Of a stretch of DNA of 64,000 nt, positions 41,395 through 51,070 are shown piece by piece. The DNA comes from G963677485 sp942492855. Lineage in GTDB: Bacteria; Armatimonadota; HRBIN16. The translations under genes and the position numbers were made by a program. Under the pieces are notes generated by a model. That model did no database searches and had not been told where the DNA came from. It saw only the letters and a list, made by a program, of their open reading frames with translations. The first letter of the stretch is position 1; each line of letters opens with the position of its first letter. The stretch covers positions 1,550,001 through 1,614,000 of the forward strand of contig OW818647.1 in NCBI GenBank assembly GCA_942492855.1, in the 5' to 3' direction.

Positions 41395-43896
41395 ATGGAA
41401 GAAAAAACCTGCCTTTCTGCTCCGCTTGTGGCCGACCTGGTGATCAACCTGGCGGTGGCCCTTCAGGAGGTATATAGCTATCTCGTTCCGGTGGAACTGG
41501 CCTCAGAGGCAGCGTTGGGTCGCTGCGCGCTGGTGAGCTTTCACGGGCGCGAGGTTCTGGGTATCGTGGCGCGGCTGCGCTCCTGCCAGCCGGGTGAGCT
41601 GGAGTCGTTCAAGCCCATCAGCATGTTCGTCGAGGGTGAGGTCACTATCGACGAACCGCGTCTGCAACTGGCAGAGTGGATGGCGGCGGAGTATCACGCG
41701 CCTCTCAGCCGGTGCGTCAATCTGTTGGCCCCGGTGCAGATGCACGCACGCATCCAAAAAGTGGTGCGGTTGACCCCCCAGGCGGATCAGCGAGAGCTGT
41801 TTGAGGACGACGCGTTGTCGGTAGAGCAGCGGCTGTTGAACCTGCTCCGTGACGCCGGTGGGGAGCTGCCAGAAGCCAGCTTGAAAGCGCGCATACCCTC
41901 CGCCCAGCTCAATATCGCCCTGCAGAAACTCAAACGCAGGAACCTGCTGGTTGAGGCGAGTGTGGTGAAGCTGCCCAGCACCCGCCAGAAGCTGGTGCAG
42001 CACGCGGAGCTGGCATGTAGCCACGCGCTGGCCGAAGAACTCATTGTGAGCTTGAAGCAGAAGGCGCCTAAACAAGCGGCGTTGCTGGCGCACCTAATGC
42101 AGCCTGATCATGCGGTCGTGCCTCTGGCGGAACTGCTGGAGCTGCTCCACACCACTCGTTCCGCGGCGAAATCGCTGGCGGACAAGGGCATCATCCGCAT
42201 CACCGACCGAGCCGTGCGCCGCGACCCATTCGCGATGGTGGATGCAGCCCTCAAGAAGGCAGCGATGCATCACGAGTTTGAGCTGACTCCAGACCAGACA
42301 GAGGTTCTGGACACCATCAACGCCGGGCTCGACTCATCGGAGTTCCGGCAGTGGCTGCTGTTTGGGGTCACGGCCTCAGGCAAGACGGAGGTCTACCTGC
42401 GGGCGATCGAGCACTGCCTGCAGCAGGGCAAAAGCGCGCTTCTGCTGGTGCCGGAGATCGCATTAACATCCCAACTTGTGCAGGCGGTGCGCGAGCGGTT
42501 TGGTGAGCTGGCTGCGGTGCTGCACAGCGCACTGAGCAACGGGCAGCGGTTTGATGAGTGGCAGCGGGTGGCGGATGGCGAGGCCCCGGTGGTGGTGGGT
42601 GCGCGAAGTGCGGTGTTCGCCCCGCTGAAGAACATGGGGCTGATCATTCTGGACGAGGAGCACGAGGCGACTTACAAACAGCAGGACCACTCGCCCAGAT
42701 ACCATGCGCGCGATGTGGCGCAGTTCCGGGCCATGCAGGCTGGGGCCGTGCTGCTCCTGGGCAGTGCCACCCCCAGCATCGAGAGCTACTACCGTGCGGA
42801 GCAAGCGGAGCAACTGCTCTGCCTACCCAGCCGGGTGTCCGGCAACGCGATGCCTGAGGTTCATATCGTAGATATGCGCGAGGCCTCGCGTGTCAAGAAC
42901 AGCATCTTCAGCTCCGCACTGGCGAATGCCATCACGGATACGCTGCGCTGGCGGGAGCAGGTGATCCTGCTGATCAACCGCCGAGCCTGGGCGATGTTCG
43001 TGATGTGCCGCAAGTGCGGCACGGCCATCAAGTGCAACCAGTGCGCGGTGTCGCTGGCGTATCACAAGGCAGACGCACTGTTAAGGTGCCACCACTGCGA
43101 CTACAGCATCCCCCTGCCGGACAAGTGCCCCACCTGCCAGGCACCTAACCCGCTGCCGTTTGGGCTCGGCACCGAAAGGGTGGAGGAGGAGGTGGGTCGA
43201 CTATTCCCCGATGCGCGCATTTTGAGGATGGACCGCGATACCACCCAGCGTCAAGGGTCGCACCACGACATGCTGGCCAGCTTTCGCGCGCACGAGGCCG
43301 ACATCTTGATCGGTACCCAGATGGTGGCGAAAGGGTTGGACTTTCCGAACGTCACGCTGGTGGGCGTGGTGATGGCCGACAGCGGGCTGAACCTGCCAGA
43401 TTTCCGGGCCAGCGAGCGCACCTTCCAACTGCTCACGCAGGTCGCGGGACGAGCTGGCCGTTCGCAGAGGCCCGGTCTGGTGTTCGTGCAGAGCTTCAAC
43501 CCGGAGCACGAGGCGGTGGTCTGCGCCAGTCAGCACGATTACCTCGGATTTTACCAGCATGAGATTCCGCTGCGGCGTCAGTTGGGGTATCCCCCCTTCT
43601 CACGGCTGGCCAACCTGGTAGTGAACAGCGAAACGGAAGGCGATGCCAAGGCTGGGGCCACCGAGCTGGTGCTACGGCTGGCGGAGATGGTGCAGTTCCG
43701 AAACACAAAGGCTTTGTTGATGGGCCCCGCACCGGCTCCGCTGAGCCGCGTGAGGGGCGTGTATAGATACCACTGCCTGGTGAAGGTGCAGCAGCCGGCG
43801 GAACTGCCCACACTGCTGGAAGCGGCACTGCCGCGAATCACGCTGCCAGAGGGCTGCCATCTGAGCATTGACATCGACCCGACCAGCACCTTGTAG
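41395..43896 (+). CDS. priA: Primosomal protein PriA (replication restart helicase)
   Basis: An 833-residue 3'-to-5' DNA helicase that reloads the replisome at collapsed forks. The N-terminal 3'-DNA-binding domain is followed by Walker A GVTASGKTEVY, the DEEHE box (IILDEEHEATYKQQDH) and the zinc-binding Cys cluster (CRKCGTAIKCNQC, CHHCDYSI and CPTC, eight Cys in all). Helicase motif GTQMVAKGLDFPNVTLVGVV and QVAGRAGR follow. ATG 41395 is preferred because the PriA N-terminus starts here. TATATT at 41382-41387 lies only 7 bases before it and there is no Shine-Dalgarno, so the mRNA may be leaderless. An in-frame start at 41341 would overlap the sulfatase gene. Confidence 0.95.
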   Translation: MEEKTCLSAPLVADLVINLAVALQEVYSYLVPVELASEAALGRCALVSFHGREVLGIVARLRSCQPGELESFKPISMFVEGEVTIDEPRLQLAEWMAAEYHAPLSRCVNLLAPVQMHARIQKVVRLTPQADQRELFEDDALSVEQRLLNLLRDAGGELPEASLKARIPSAQLNIALQKLKRRNLLVEASVVKLPSTRQKLVQHAELACSHALAEELIVSLKQKAPKQAALLAHLMQPDHAVVPLAELLELLHTTRSAAKSLADKGIIRITDRAVRRDPFAMVDAALKKAAMHHEFELTPDQTEVLDTINAGLDSSEFRQWLLFGVTASGKTEVYLRAIEHCLQQGKSALLLVPEIALTSQLVQAVRERFGELAAVLHSALSNGQRFDEWQRVADGEAPVVVGARSAVFAPLKNMGLIILDEEHEATYKQQDHSPRYHARDVAQFRAMQAGAVLLLGSATPSIESYYRAEQAEQLLCLPSRVSGNAMPEVHIVDMREASRVKNSIFSSALANAITDTLRWREQVILLINRRAWAMFVMCRKCGTAIKCNQCAVSLAYHKADALLRCHHCDYSIPLPDKCPTCQAPNPLPFGLGTERVEEEVGRLFPDARILRMDRDTTQRQGSHHDMLASFRAHEADILIGTQMVAKGLDFPNVTLVGVVMADSGLNLPDFRASERTFQLLTQVAGRAGRSQRPGLVFVQSFNPEHEAVVCASQHDYLGFYQHEIPLRRQLGYPPFSRLANLVVNSETEGDAKAGATELVLRLAEMVQFRNTKALLMGPAPAPLSRVRGVYRYHCLVKVQQPAELPTLLEAALPRITLPEGCHLSIDIDPTSTL

Positions 43897-43936
43897 CCTA
43901 AATGCGATTCGGGACGAATTCCTAGACAGAAGCCGT

Positions 43937-45664
43937 TTACTTGGCTGTTTGGCCGAAGACCTTGATCCACTCGATCTCAACCTTCGTGCCTGGCGTATCA
44001 GGGAAGTCCGCCCTGATGTTCTTCAGCATCTCATCTTTTTTGGCGTCGGGGGTGAAGCGGAACAGGTAGGTGTGATAACTGTCGTCAGCCTTCCATTTCA
44101 CGACACAGGTGTCGCCACCAAACTTCATTTTATCGGTTTCCCAGAAGAAGTTTCCCTTATCGGATTCGCCAGTATTATTGATGCGAACCCGTATGGCGAT
44201 ACCATCTATGTTGGAGATCTGCCCCCAGTTGCCCGGGATGATCATGAACGGGTCACCATTGGTGACGGTCATCACGGCTTTCCCATTTATCAGCTCTGGA
44301 CCGCTCATATTAGCGATGCCGAGGTCCGCACCGAACTTACCAGCGGGCCACTCCGATATGGCGTTCATGGGCATTTCTGAAGGGTCCACCACATAGGAAA
44401 CACTCTTGTTGGCGACGAACACAGGCGACGGTGGGCCAGCTTCAACCTTCGCCGCGGCCGCGAGCTGCTCATCGTCCAAAACACTGTATGACCGGACCTG
44501 CTCCGCGGTGGGCCGGGCCCACTTATTCGGACCCTTGTTGCCAAACACTTTGCGCACAGCATCAAGGTGAGAAAAGCCGAACTCCTTAGATGGCTCCAGG
44601 TGTGATCCCTCTCCCCACTCATTCCAGGCCTCGATCATGAAGTATGGGAACTCGGGTTTGACCAGTGCTTTTCCGTTACGCAGCATCTGTTCAAACAGCG
44701 CGGGCGTCCAGCCGGTGCGCACCCAGTTCGGCTGACCACCAGGCAGCGTCCTAGGGCTGTCGTCCCAACCCGCCTGCGCCCCCACTATGAACGGCTTCTT
44801 CTTGCTCAGCATCTTCTTCCAGATCGGCACCACGCCGTCCACGATCTCCGAGTAGGGTGCGGAGCCCGGGAAGGTCCAGTAGGAATCTGTCAGCACCCAG
44901 TGGTAGCTATAAGATGTGAAAGCATCGCCAACGGGCACATCCGCGACCAGACCCGGCTCGTTGTTGTCCCAGACGAGGAAGAGATCACCGAGACCCCGCG
45001 CCCGGCAGAGCGCGTTCAATCGCGGCAGCACCTTGAGTTGGAACTTGTCCGCCCCGCCGCAGGCTGCCAGGATCGGCTTGATGTCAAGGATCATAAACAC
45101 CGGCCGACCCTTGATCTTGAGGTAGTTCGGGCGGACGAAGTAGTTGTCGACGCAGTACTTGATCATCGCTTCCAGCGCGTCAGGGTCAAATACGAACGTC
45201 CGCTTATAGTCCAGTCCGTGATTACACCAGTTAATGCAAAACTGCATCTGCTCGTTGTAGCGGGCATTCAGGAACCCCTTCTCCAGGCTTCTCGCCAGCC
45301 GCTTCTCGCCATCACTCCAGTACCAGTCGAACGCGAACCAGCTAATGCCCGCTTCAAGCGCCCACTTGATGTGCCAGTCGTTCACCTCAGGCAACGAGTC
45401 GTCATAGAACCCAAGCACCGGCCGCGGTTTTGGCAGCTTCGCGATGGCAGACATCCACTCACTCTGCTCGTCAAAGGTTGGGTATGGGTAGTCATTGGTG
45501 CCAGCCTTGCGGTACCAGCCCGGGAATATGTACGTGCCCACCTTGATGCTGGTCGCCACCGGTTTCGGCGGCGGCACCGGATACGCCTTGTCGGCACGTG
45601 AGATGGCCGATGTCCCAAGCATGAGGCCGATCATTCCAATCAGCAAAATTGTTGTTTTATCCAC
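43937..45664 (-). CDS. Secreted WbsX / GH99-like glycan-active protein
   Basis: A 575-residue exported protein (signal peptide about residues 1-24). The TIM-barrel part carries VGTYIFPGWYRK, ISWFAFDWYWSDGEKRL and MIEAWNEWGEGSHLEPS, the hallmarks of the WbsX / GH99-like family often annotated as glycosyltransferase WbsX but fold-related to endo-mannosidases. Residues about 420-575 form a beta-sandwich resembling a carbohydrate-binding module. Exact linkage specificity is unknown. It converges with priA and is a single gene. Confidence 0.83.
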   Translation of the reverse strand: MDKTTILLIGMIGLMLGTSAISRADKAYPVPPPKPVATSIKVGTYIFPGWYRKAGTNDYPYPTFDEQSEWMSAIAKLPKPRPVLGFYDDSLPEVNDWHIKWALEAGISWFAFDWYWSDGEKRLARSLEKGFLNARYNEQMQFCINWCNHGLDYKRTFVFDPDALEAMIKYCVDNYFVRPNYLKIKGRPVFMILDIKPILAACGGADKFQLKVLPRLNALCRARGLGDLFLVWDNNEPGLVADVPVGDAFTSYSYHWVLTDSYWTFPGSAPYSEIVDGVVPIWKKMLSKKKPFIVGAQAGWDDSPRTLPGGQPNWVRTGWTPALFEQMLRNGKALVKPEFPYFMIEAWNEWGEGSHLEPSKEFGFSHLDAVRKVFGNKGPNKWARPTAEQVRSYSVLDDEQLAAAAKVEAGPPSPVFVANKSVSYVVDPSEMPMNAISEWPAGKFGADLGIANMSGPELINGKAVMTVTNGDPFMIIPGNWGQISNIDGIAIRVRINNTGESDKGNFFWETDKMKFGGDTCVVKWKADDSYHTYLFRFTPDAKKDEMLKNIRADFPDTPGTKVEIEWIKVFGQTAK

Positions 45665-45828
45665 GGCGTTACTCCAGTCACACAGTCAGAAGAGATGCGA
45701 GAACCAGCCCAAACGGCCGCTCATCTGTATCATTGTAAGCCGATTTGGGTGTTAAGTGGAAGGCGCGGTGGAGGAATGGCAGTATCTGGCGTGGTCTGGC
45801 GGTATAACCACGAAGGGAATGCAACTAT

Positions 45829-45990
45829 CCACAGATTACGCAGATGACACAGATTATGTCATGACCGGGGTGGTTTTCCGTGTCCGGGGCGGTATTCTCT
45901 TAACCGCGTCGGTCTGGCGGTTAGCCACCGAAAGCCTGCATTCAGACCGCACCGTCGCCTCCGCGTCCTCCGCGTCTCCGCGTGAGAACA
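45829..45990. repeat. Dispersed composite repeat, copy 2
   Basis: Contains CCACAGATTACGCAGATGAC, then GTCATGACCG, then GGTCTGGCGGTTAGCC, then CTCCGCGTCTCCGCGTGAG. The first three blocks match 3199-3301 in order, and the last matches 9570-9590. It occupies the 440-base gap before the GH95 gene. No gene seen in the rest of that gap. Confidence 0.6.
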
Positions 45991-46105
45991 TTGTAGAACA
46001 TAGCCAATCACGGCGGGGGCTTGTTATCATTATGGTGAGCTACAGCTTAATCGGCTCAATAGGCGACGAATATTCATATGAACCTGCACGCAATGGAGGA
46101 ACCGC

Positions 46106-48454
46106 ATGGCCCTGAAAGTTTGGTATACACAGCCCGCCCAGCAATGGGAACAGGCGCTGCCGGTGGGTAACGGCAGATTAGGCGCGATGCACTTTGCGGG
46201 CACCGCAAGTGACCTGCTGCAACTGAACGAACACAGCCTGTGGAGCGGTGGTCCGCAGCACGCGGACAACCCTGGAGCGCGTGAGGTTCAGGATAAGGTG
46301 CGTGAGCTGATATTCGCCAACCGATACGGCGATGCTCAGAAACTGATGTCTGAGCATTTTGTGTGCAAAGGGCCCGGCAGCGGGATGGGCGTTGGAGGCA
46401 AGGTGGCCTTTGGTTGTTACCAGACCCTGGGCGATTTAATTCTAGAATTCGAAGGGGTCACCGAAACCAGTGCCTACCGGCGTGAGCTGGACATCTCACA
46501 GGCGGTGGCTCGCTGTCAATTCACCGCTGATGGGGTAGTTCATAAGCGTGAGCTGTTCAGCAGTGCCGTGCATCAAGTGCTGGTCTACCGCTGCCAGGTG
46601 GATCGGCCAGGCGCATTGTCGGTGAAAATCGCCATGAGCAGGGCAGAGGCGGCCACTGTGACGCTGGAAGCTCTGGACATCGTGATGCGCGGTGAAGTAT
46701 CTGGCAGCGACCTGCGGAAGGGCACGCAGTATTGGTCACGGCTGCGTGTGCTGCATGATGGCGGGGAGCTGACCGCCGATGGCACAGCCCTCATACTGCA
46801 AGGAGCGACCAGTTTCACACTGTTGATATCAGCAGGCACCGATGTGGTGCCCTATCAGCCCATGAAGCGTAACACTGATTATGTCTCTACTGGGCTCGAT
46901 CGGTTGAATAAGGCGGCCAAGACACCCTATTCGCTGATCCTCAGCGAGCACATCCGCGATTATCAGCAGCTTTTCAATCGGTTTGACATCGACCTTGGGC
47001 GCTCAGAAGGCGACCATCTGCCAACCGATGAGCGGCTGAAGCGCGTCGCTAAGGGGCAATCCGACCCAGGCTTCGCAGCCCTCTACATGCAATACGGGCG
47101 GTACATGCTGATCAGCAGCTCACGGCCGGGCGGCCTTCCCGCCAACTTGCAAGGGTTGTGGTCGAAAGACATCCAAACACCATGGAATGGCGACTATCAC
47201 CTGAACATCAACGTGCAGATGAACTACTGGCACGCTGAGGTGACCAACATCCAAGACTGTCATGAGCCAATGATGAAGCTGATCGCCTCACTGGTGAAGC
47301 CCGGCCGTGTCACAGCCAAGCAAATGTACGGTGCCCGCGGCTGGGTGGCGCATGTGGTGACCAACATCTGGGGGTTCACCTCACCTGGCGAGGACATCCG
47401 ATGGGGCAGCACCCTCAACGGTGCGGTTTGGCTCTGCCAGCACCTGTGGGAGCATTATGCGTATCAGCCGGATGAGGCGTTTCTGAAGTGGGCTTACCCC
47501 ATCATGAAAGAGGCCGCGCAGTTCTTCTGCGATAACCTCGTGCGCCATCCGAAGTATGGCTGGATGGTCACCTGCCCGTCAAACTCGCCGGAGAATCACT
47601 TCAAATCTCCGGACGGTATCGATGCCACCATCTGCGCAGGTCCCTATATGGACACCGAGATCATCACAGAGCACTTCAGGAACTGCATCTCGGCCGCTGA
47701 GATACTGGGCAAAGACACTGCGTTTCGGAAGCAGCTCGCAGACCTGATCGGTAAACTGCCCCCGCTAAGGACTGGCAGCGAAGGCCAGTTGCTGGAGTGG
47801 CTGGAGGAGTTCCCGGAACTGGAGCCCACCCACCGGCACACATCGCACCTGTTTGCGCTGTATCCCGGGACGATGATCGACTCTGTGACGACGCCCGATC
47901 TGGCTACCGCCGCGAAGGTGACCATGAAACGCCGCGGGGATGTCAGCACCGGTTGGTCGATGGCCTGGAAGTCACTCTTCTGGGCACGGCTGGGCGAGGC
48001 ACAGCGCGCTTACGAGCTTCTGAGCGGCCTATGGCGGCCGGTGTTCTCAACCGAAGCCGACTACAGCGCAGGGGGAGGGAGCTACTCCAACCTGTTCTGT
48101 GCGCACCCCCCATTCCAGATCGATGGCAACTTCGGCGGGGCGGCCGCGATAGCTGAGATGCTGCTTCAGAGTCACAACGGCGAGTTGCGGCTGTTGCCGG
48201 CATTGCCGGACGCATGGCCTAATGGCCGCGTCTCTGGCATCCGAGCCAGAAACGGCCATGAGCTGAGTCTTACCTGGCAACATGGCAAACTGCAGCGAGT
48301 GGACATCCGCGTCGGCTGCGCGGGTGATATGAAGCTGCGCTGGCCAAAAGGCCTGCAGCCCCGCGGTCAGTCTGCCGAGGTCAAGCTGGGTGAGGGCGAG
48401 ATGCTTCTGCCAGGCTTAAGCGCCGGGCAGACGGTCAAGCTGGAGTTTGGGTAG
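46106..48454 (+). CDS. Glycoside hydrolase family 95 alpha-L-fucosidase
   Basis: A 782-residue enzyme. The N-terminal domain starts WYTQPAQQWEQALPVGNGRLGAM and includes LNEHSLWSGGP, both family hallmarks. The (alpha/alpha)6 barrel carries WNGDYHLNINVQMNYW, TCPSNSPEN and HRHTSHLFALYPG, and near the end PFQIDGNFGGAAAIAEMLLQS. GH95 members remove alpha-1,2-linked L-fucose (some act on L-galactose) by inversion. There is no signal peptide, so it may act on imported oligosaccharides. GGAGGAA precedes the ATG. Single gene with repeats on both sides. Confidence 0.93.
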   Translation: MALKVWYTQPAQQWEQALPVGNGRLGAMHFAGTASDLLQLNEHSLWSGGPQHADNPGAREVQDKVRELIFANRYGDAQKLMSEHFVCKGPGSGMGVGGKVAFGCYQTLGDLILEFEGVTETSAYRRELDISQAVARCQFTADGVVHKRELFSSAVHQVLVYRCQVDRPGALSVKIAMSRAEAATVTLEALDIVMRGEVSGSDLRKGTQYWSRLRVLHDGGELTADGTALILQGATSFTLLISAGTDVVPYQPMKRNTDYVSTGLDRLNKAAKTPYSLILSEHIRDYQQLFNRFDIDLGRSEGDHLPTDERLKRVAKGQSDPGFAALYMQYGRYMLISSSRPGGLPANLQGLWSKDIQTPWNGDYHLNINVQMNYWHAEVTNIQDCHEPMMKLIASLVKPGRVTAKQMYGARGWVAHVVTNIWGFTSPGEDIRWGSTLNGAVWLCQHLWEHYAYQPDEAFLKWAYPIMKEAAQFFCDNLVRHPKYGWMVTCPSNSPENHFKSPDGIDATICAGPYMDTEIITEHFRNCISAAEILGKDTAFRKQLADLIGKLPPLRTGSEGQLLEWLEEFPELEPTHRHTSHLFALYPGTMIDSVTTPDLATAAKVTMKRRGDVSTGWSMAWKSLFWARLGEAQRAYELLSGLWRPVFSTEADYSAGGGSYSNLFCAHPPFQIDGNFGGAAAIAEMLLQSHNGELRLLPALPDAWPNGRVSGIRARNGHELSLTWQHGKLQRVDIRVGCAGDMKLRWPKGLQPRGQSAEVKLGEGEMLLPGLSAGQTVKLEFG

Positions 48455-48474
48455 CGCTTACGGGACAGGCTATC

Positions 48475-48640
48475 CGCCAGACCGGCGCGGTCTTAAGATT
48501 TCTGGCACCGTGATGTGACTGCCAGATCGCCCCGGACATAAGAATCGCCGACGTCCGGGGCGGTTTTCCCCTAACCGCGCCGGTCTTGTTCACGACACCA
48601 ATCTTTCACGGCTAACCGCCAGACCGGCGCGGTCATATCG
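48475..48640. repeat. Cluster of ACCGCGCCGGTCTGGCGGT-type repeats
   Basis: Two copies of CCGCCAGACCGGCGCGGT (near 48477 and 48618) with GCCCCGGACATAAGAATCGC..GTCCGGGGC and CTAACCGCGCCGGTC between them. Related blocks are at 3237, 3289, 15525, 45905 and 59120. Confidence 0.55.
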
Positions 48641-48649
48641 TAAACTCCC

Positions 48650-50767
48650 TCACTGCCCCGGCTGGTAGAGCAGCTCCAGAACAGGCCGCCATTCCGGTTT
48701 TTGGTTCCCGACGGCGGCGAAGGATGCGTATTCGCTGCGACCGTTGCCGTTGGTGGGCATCTGGAACCGCACCCGAAGTTGGGTCAGCCCCTCTCTGTTC
48801 ACGTAGCCTAAACCGCGGGGCTCAAGCGACGCCCATCCCTGAAGACCATCAGCGTAAAGTATGGAAAAGGCCGCTCCTTGCAGCATATCCGCCGGAGCGA
48901 GGGCACCGGGTGTATTGCCAAACTCACCGCGTTTGATATCGACCACCATCCGATTGCCCCACAGCTCCCGCCAGCTCCACGGACCCTCCCAGGGCTTCTC
49001 TACGCTGCCCATCACCCCTGTGCGGGTTAGCTTCAATATGGCGCCGACCAGCTTCGCCTGTTTGGGCAGCACCGAGGTGTCGAAGCTGAGCAGCATGGTG
49101 GTCTGCGTGTTTTGCCCGGTATCACCTATGGCTACCACCTCCGATGACGCCCCATCGCGTCCTGCCACGCCAGGTACGGTCAGGCTGACCGGAAGTGGAG
49201 CAGGAACAACGGGGGCCATCTGCTGACGGTCGTTGTTATGGGTCAGCCTCACGAACTGAAGCTCAGTGCCGGAGCCTTGTGGGAACTCCACTTTCAACTG
49301 GGCCAGCACCGCCAGCGGGGTCAGGGTATCGATCCTGTAGAGCTTGTCGACCACACCGCCTGTTGCGGGCGGAAGAGCCACACCGTGCTGTGGGTTCCAT
49401 TTGCTGTCGGTGTCAGTCAGGAACAGGAACCGCCCCGCCGCGGGCTGTTTCTGCCGGTAGCGAATCCACAGATAGCTAGGTTCGGTAATCACAAACCAGC
49501 TTGGTTGAATCCAAATGCCGGAGGTCAGTTTCGCATCCTCCCACCAGCTCTTGCGTCCGACCAGATCGCTCCACTGGCCGAACCTGTTCTGTGCCGGATC
49601 CGCCTTCTGCATCTCAGACATGTCCGAAAACGCCTTGCGATTGGGTCGGGGGTAGAATCCGCAGTTTTCGTATAACGCCTCGTTCCGAGGGTCGCTGCAG
49701 TTGATCTCTGCGGCGTCGTGCGCGTTCGTAGGGCTGATGGCGTTATTGAAGAAGCTGCAACTACGCACGTTGATGTTCTTGTTCAGCCCGCCTGTGGTCA
49801 GATGCATCAGCCCGCAGCCGTCATTGCCGTAGAACAGGCAGTGGTCAAAGCTGATATTTTCACTGCTGCCCTCTATGTCCAGGCCGCCGCCGTCGGGACA
49901 GCCATTGCGGCGGGTGCCTGAAAAGATGCACTCGCGAAAGCTGATATTCGCCGTGCTCTGGATCATACCAGCCGCGGTGCCCCACTGGGTGGTGCCGCCG
50001 GAGCGGAAGCTATGCACGCGGTATAACTCGCTGTCGGCCATGTCGATGGTGCCAAACGCCCCGCCGAAACAGCCATCCGCCACCGAGTTTTCATACTTAA
50101 AATGCCGAACGCGGTTTGGATTCGGCTTTGGCCAATACCAGGCGGAGTAGACGCCCACGCCATAAATACGGGTGAACCGGCAGTTGCGGACGGTGACGCC
50201 ATCCAGAACCGTATCGGTGTGGTTGGCGCTTCCGCCGATGAACACCCCGCAGGTCCAGGCCAGCTCGTAGTTGTGTTTTAATGGGTCTGCGGTGCGGTCG
50301 GGCATATCTGCGAAGTCGCACTGCTCCACCACCATACCTGTGTGGCCATAGGAGTTGTAATACCTCAGGTAGACACCAATCTTCGCATGGCGCAGCGAGA
50401 GTCCCCTGACCGTCCACCAACTGCCGTTCTCGATGGTGATAGCGCAGTCGTTGACGGTATCCACACCGGTGACAATCGGCCGAACGCCTTTACCGTAGGA
50501 GCTGAGCAGGATGGGTTTGTCTGCGCTGCCGGAGCCAATCAGTTTGAATGGCCCTTTGTAAACCCCGCCCGCTTGCAGCAGAACCTTGTCACCCGGCTGC
50601 AGATTCTTGCCGTCCAGTGGACGCAGGCTGCGCCAGGCGGCGGCAGGGCTATTGCCAGAACTGGCATCGCTGCCAGTGGGCGAGGCGTAGTATTCCGCGC
50701 CGTGTGCGGTTAGGATTGCGACCAGCAGGCCGGTCACGGCCAATAGTGTGGTGAGCAGGTGTCTCAT
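48650..50767 (-). CDS. Secreted right-handed parallel beta-helix protein
   Basis: A 705-residue exported protein. The signal peptide ends near AHG. It begins AEYYASPTGSDASSGNSPAAAWRSL, the classic opening of pectate-lyase-like parallel beta-helix proteins. Residues about 90-360 are repeated coils with IRNC/VRNC-type ladders (VTVRNCRFTRI, ISFRECIFSG, ISFDHCLFYGN, INVRSCSFFNN). After about residue 500 a DNRLRE-like beta domain (TTMLLSFDTSVLPKQAKLVGAILKL) follows. It probably cleaves or binds uronic acid or sulfated polysaccharides. AAGGGGAA precedes the ATG. Confidence 0.85.
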   Translation of the reverse strand: MRHLLTTLLAVTGLLVAILTAHGAEYYASPTGSDASSGNSPAAAWRSLRPLDGKNLQPGDKVLLQAGGVYKGPFKLIGSGSADKPILLSSYGKGVRPIVTGVDTVNDCAITIENGSWWTVRGLSLRHAKIGVYLRYYNSYGHTGMVVEQCDFADMPDRTADPLKHNYELAWTCGVFIGGSANHTDTVLDGVTVRNCRFTRIYGVGVYSAWYWPKPNPNRVRHFKYENSVADGCFGGAFGTIDMADSELYRVHSFRSGGTTQWGTAAGMIQSTANISFRECIFSGTRRNGCPDGGGLDIEGSSENISFDHCLFYGNDGCGLMHLTTGGLNKNINVRSCSFFNNAISPTNAHDAAEINCSDPRNEALYENCGFYPRPNRKAFSDMSEMQKADPAQNRFGQWSDLVGRKSWWEDAKLTSGIWIQPSWFVITEPSYLWIRYRQKQPAAGRFLFLTDTDSKWNPQHGVALPPATGGVVDKLYRIDTLTPLAVLAQLKVEFPQGSGTELQFVRLTHNNDRQQMAPVVPAPLPVSLTVPGVAGRDGASSEVVAIGDTGQNTQTTMLLSFDTSVLPKQAKLVGAILKLTRTGVMGSVEKPWEGPWSWRELWGNRMVVDIKRGEFGNTPGALAPADMLQGAAFSILYADGLQGWASLEPRGLGYVNREGLTQLRVRFQMPTNGNGRSEYASFAAVGNQKPEWRPVLELLYQPGQ

Positions 50768-51070
50768 CGATTGTTCCCCTTGGTAGCGTAGTGTTCCAAA
50801 CAGTATATTACAGCGAACAGCATCATATGAACAGGCGTGAAAGCCACGATCCCGCGGGTTTAGTCACCCCAAGGGACTGCGTCCCTTAACGGGGTTCCCT
50901 CACCGCGTGGCTAACTATTCGCAGCCCGCAAGCGGGCGCAGGGGAGTCACGAACGCGTCCGCTTCAGCGGACAGCCATCTGATCAGCGACGGGTGATGGA
51001 GCCCCCTGGGGCGATGGAACCCGTCGACGTGGGATTGGTCGCTTACATCGTAGTAAGCTGCCCCCACAAC
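50768..51070. other. Intergenic region with small hairpins
   Basis: Contains AAGGGACTGCGTCCCTT, GCCCGCAAGCGGGC and GTCCGCTTCAGCGGAC hairpins, all short GC-rich palindromes of the kind scattered through the window. No gene seen. Confidence 0.5.

Noticed and set aside
45820..45860. DnaA-box-like TATCCACAG as part of a replication origin
   Set aside because: It belongs to a dispersed repeat and there is no cluster of boxes.
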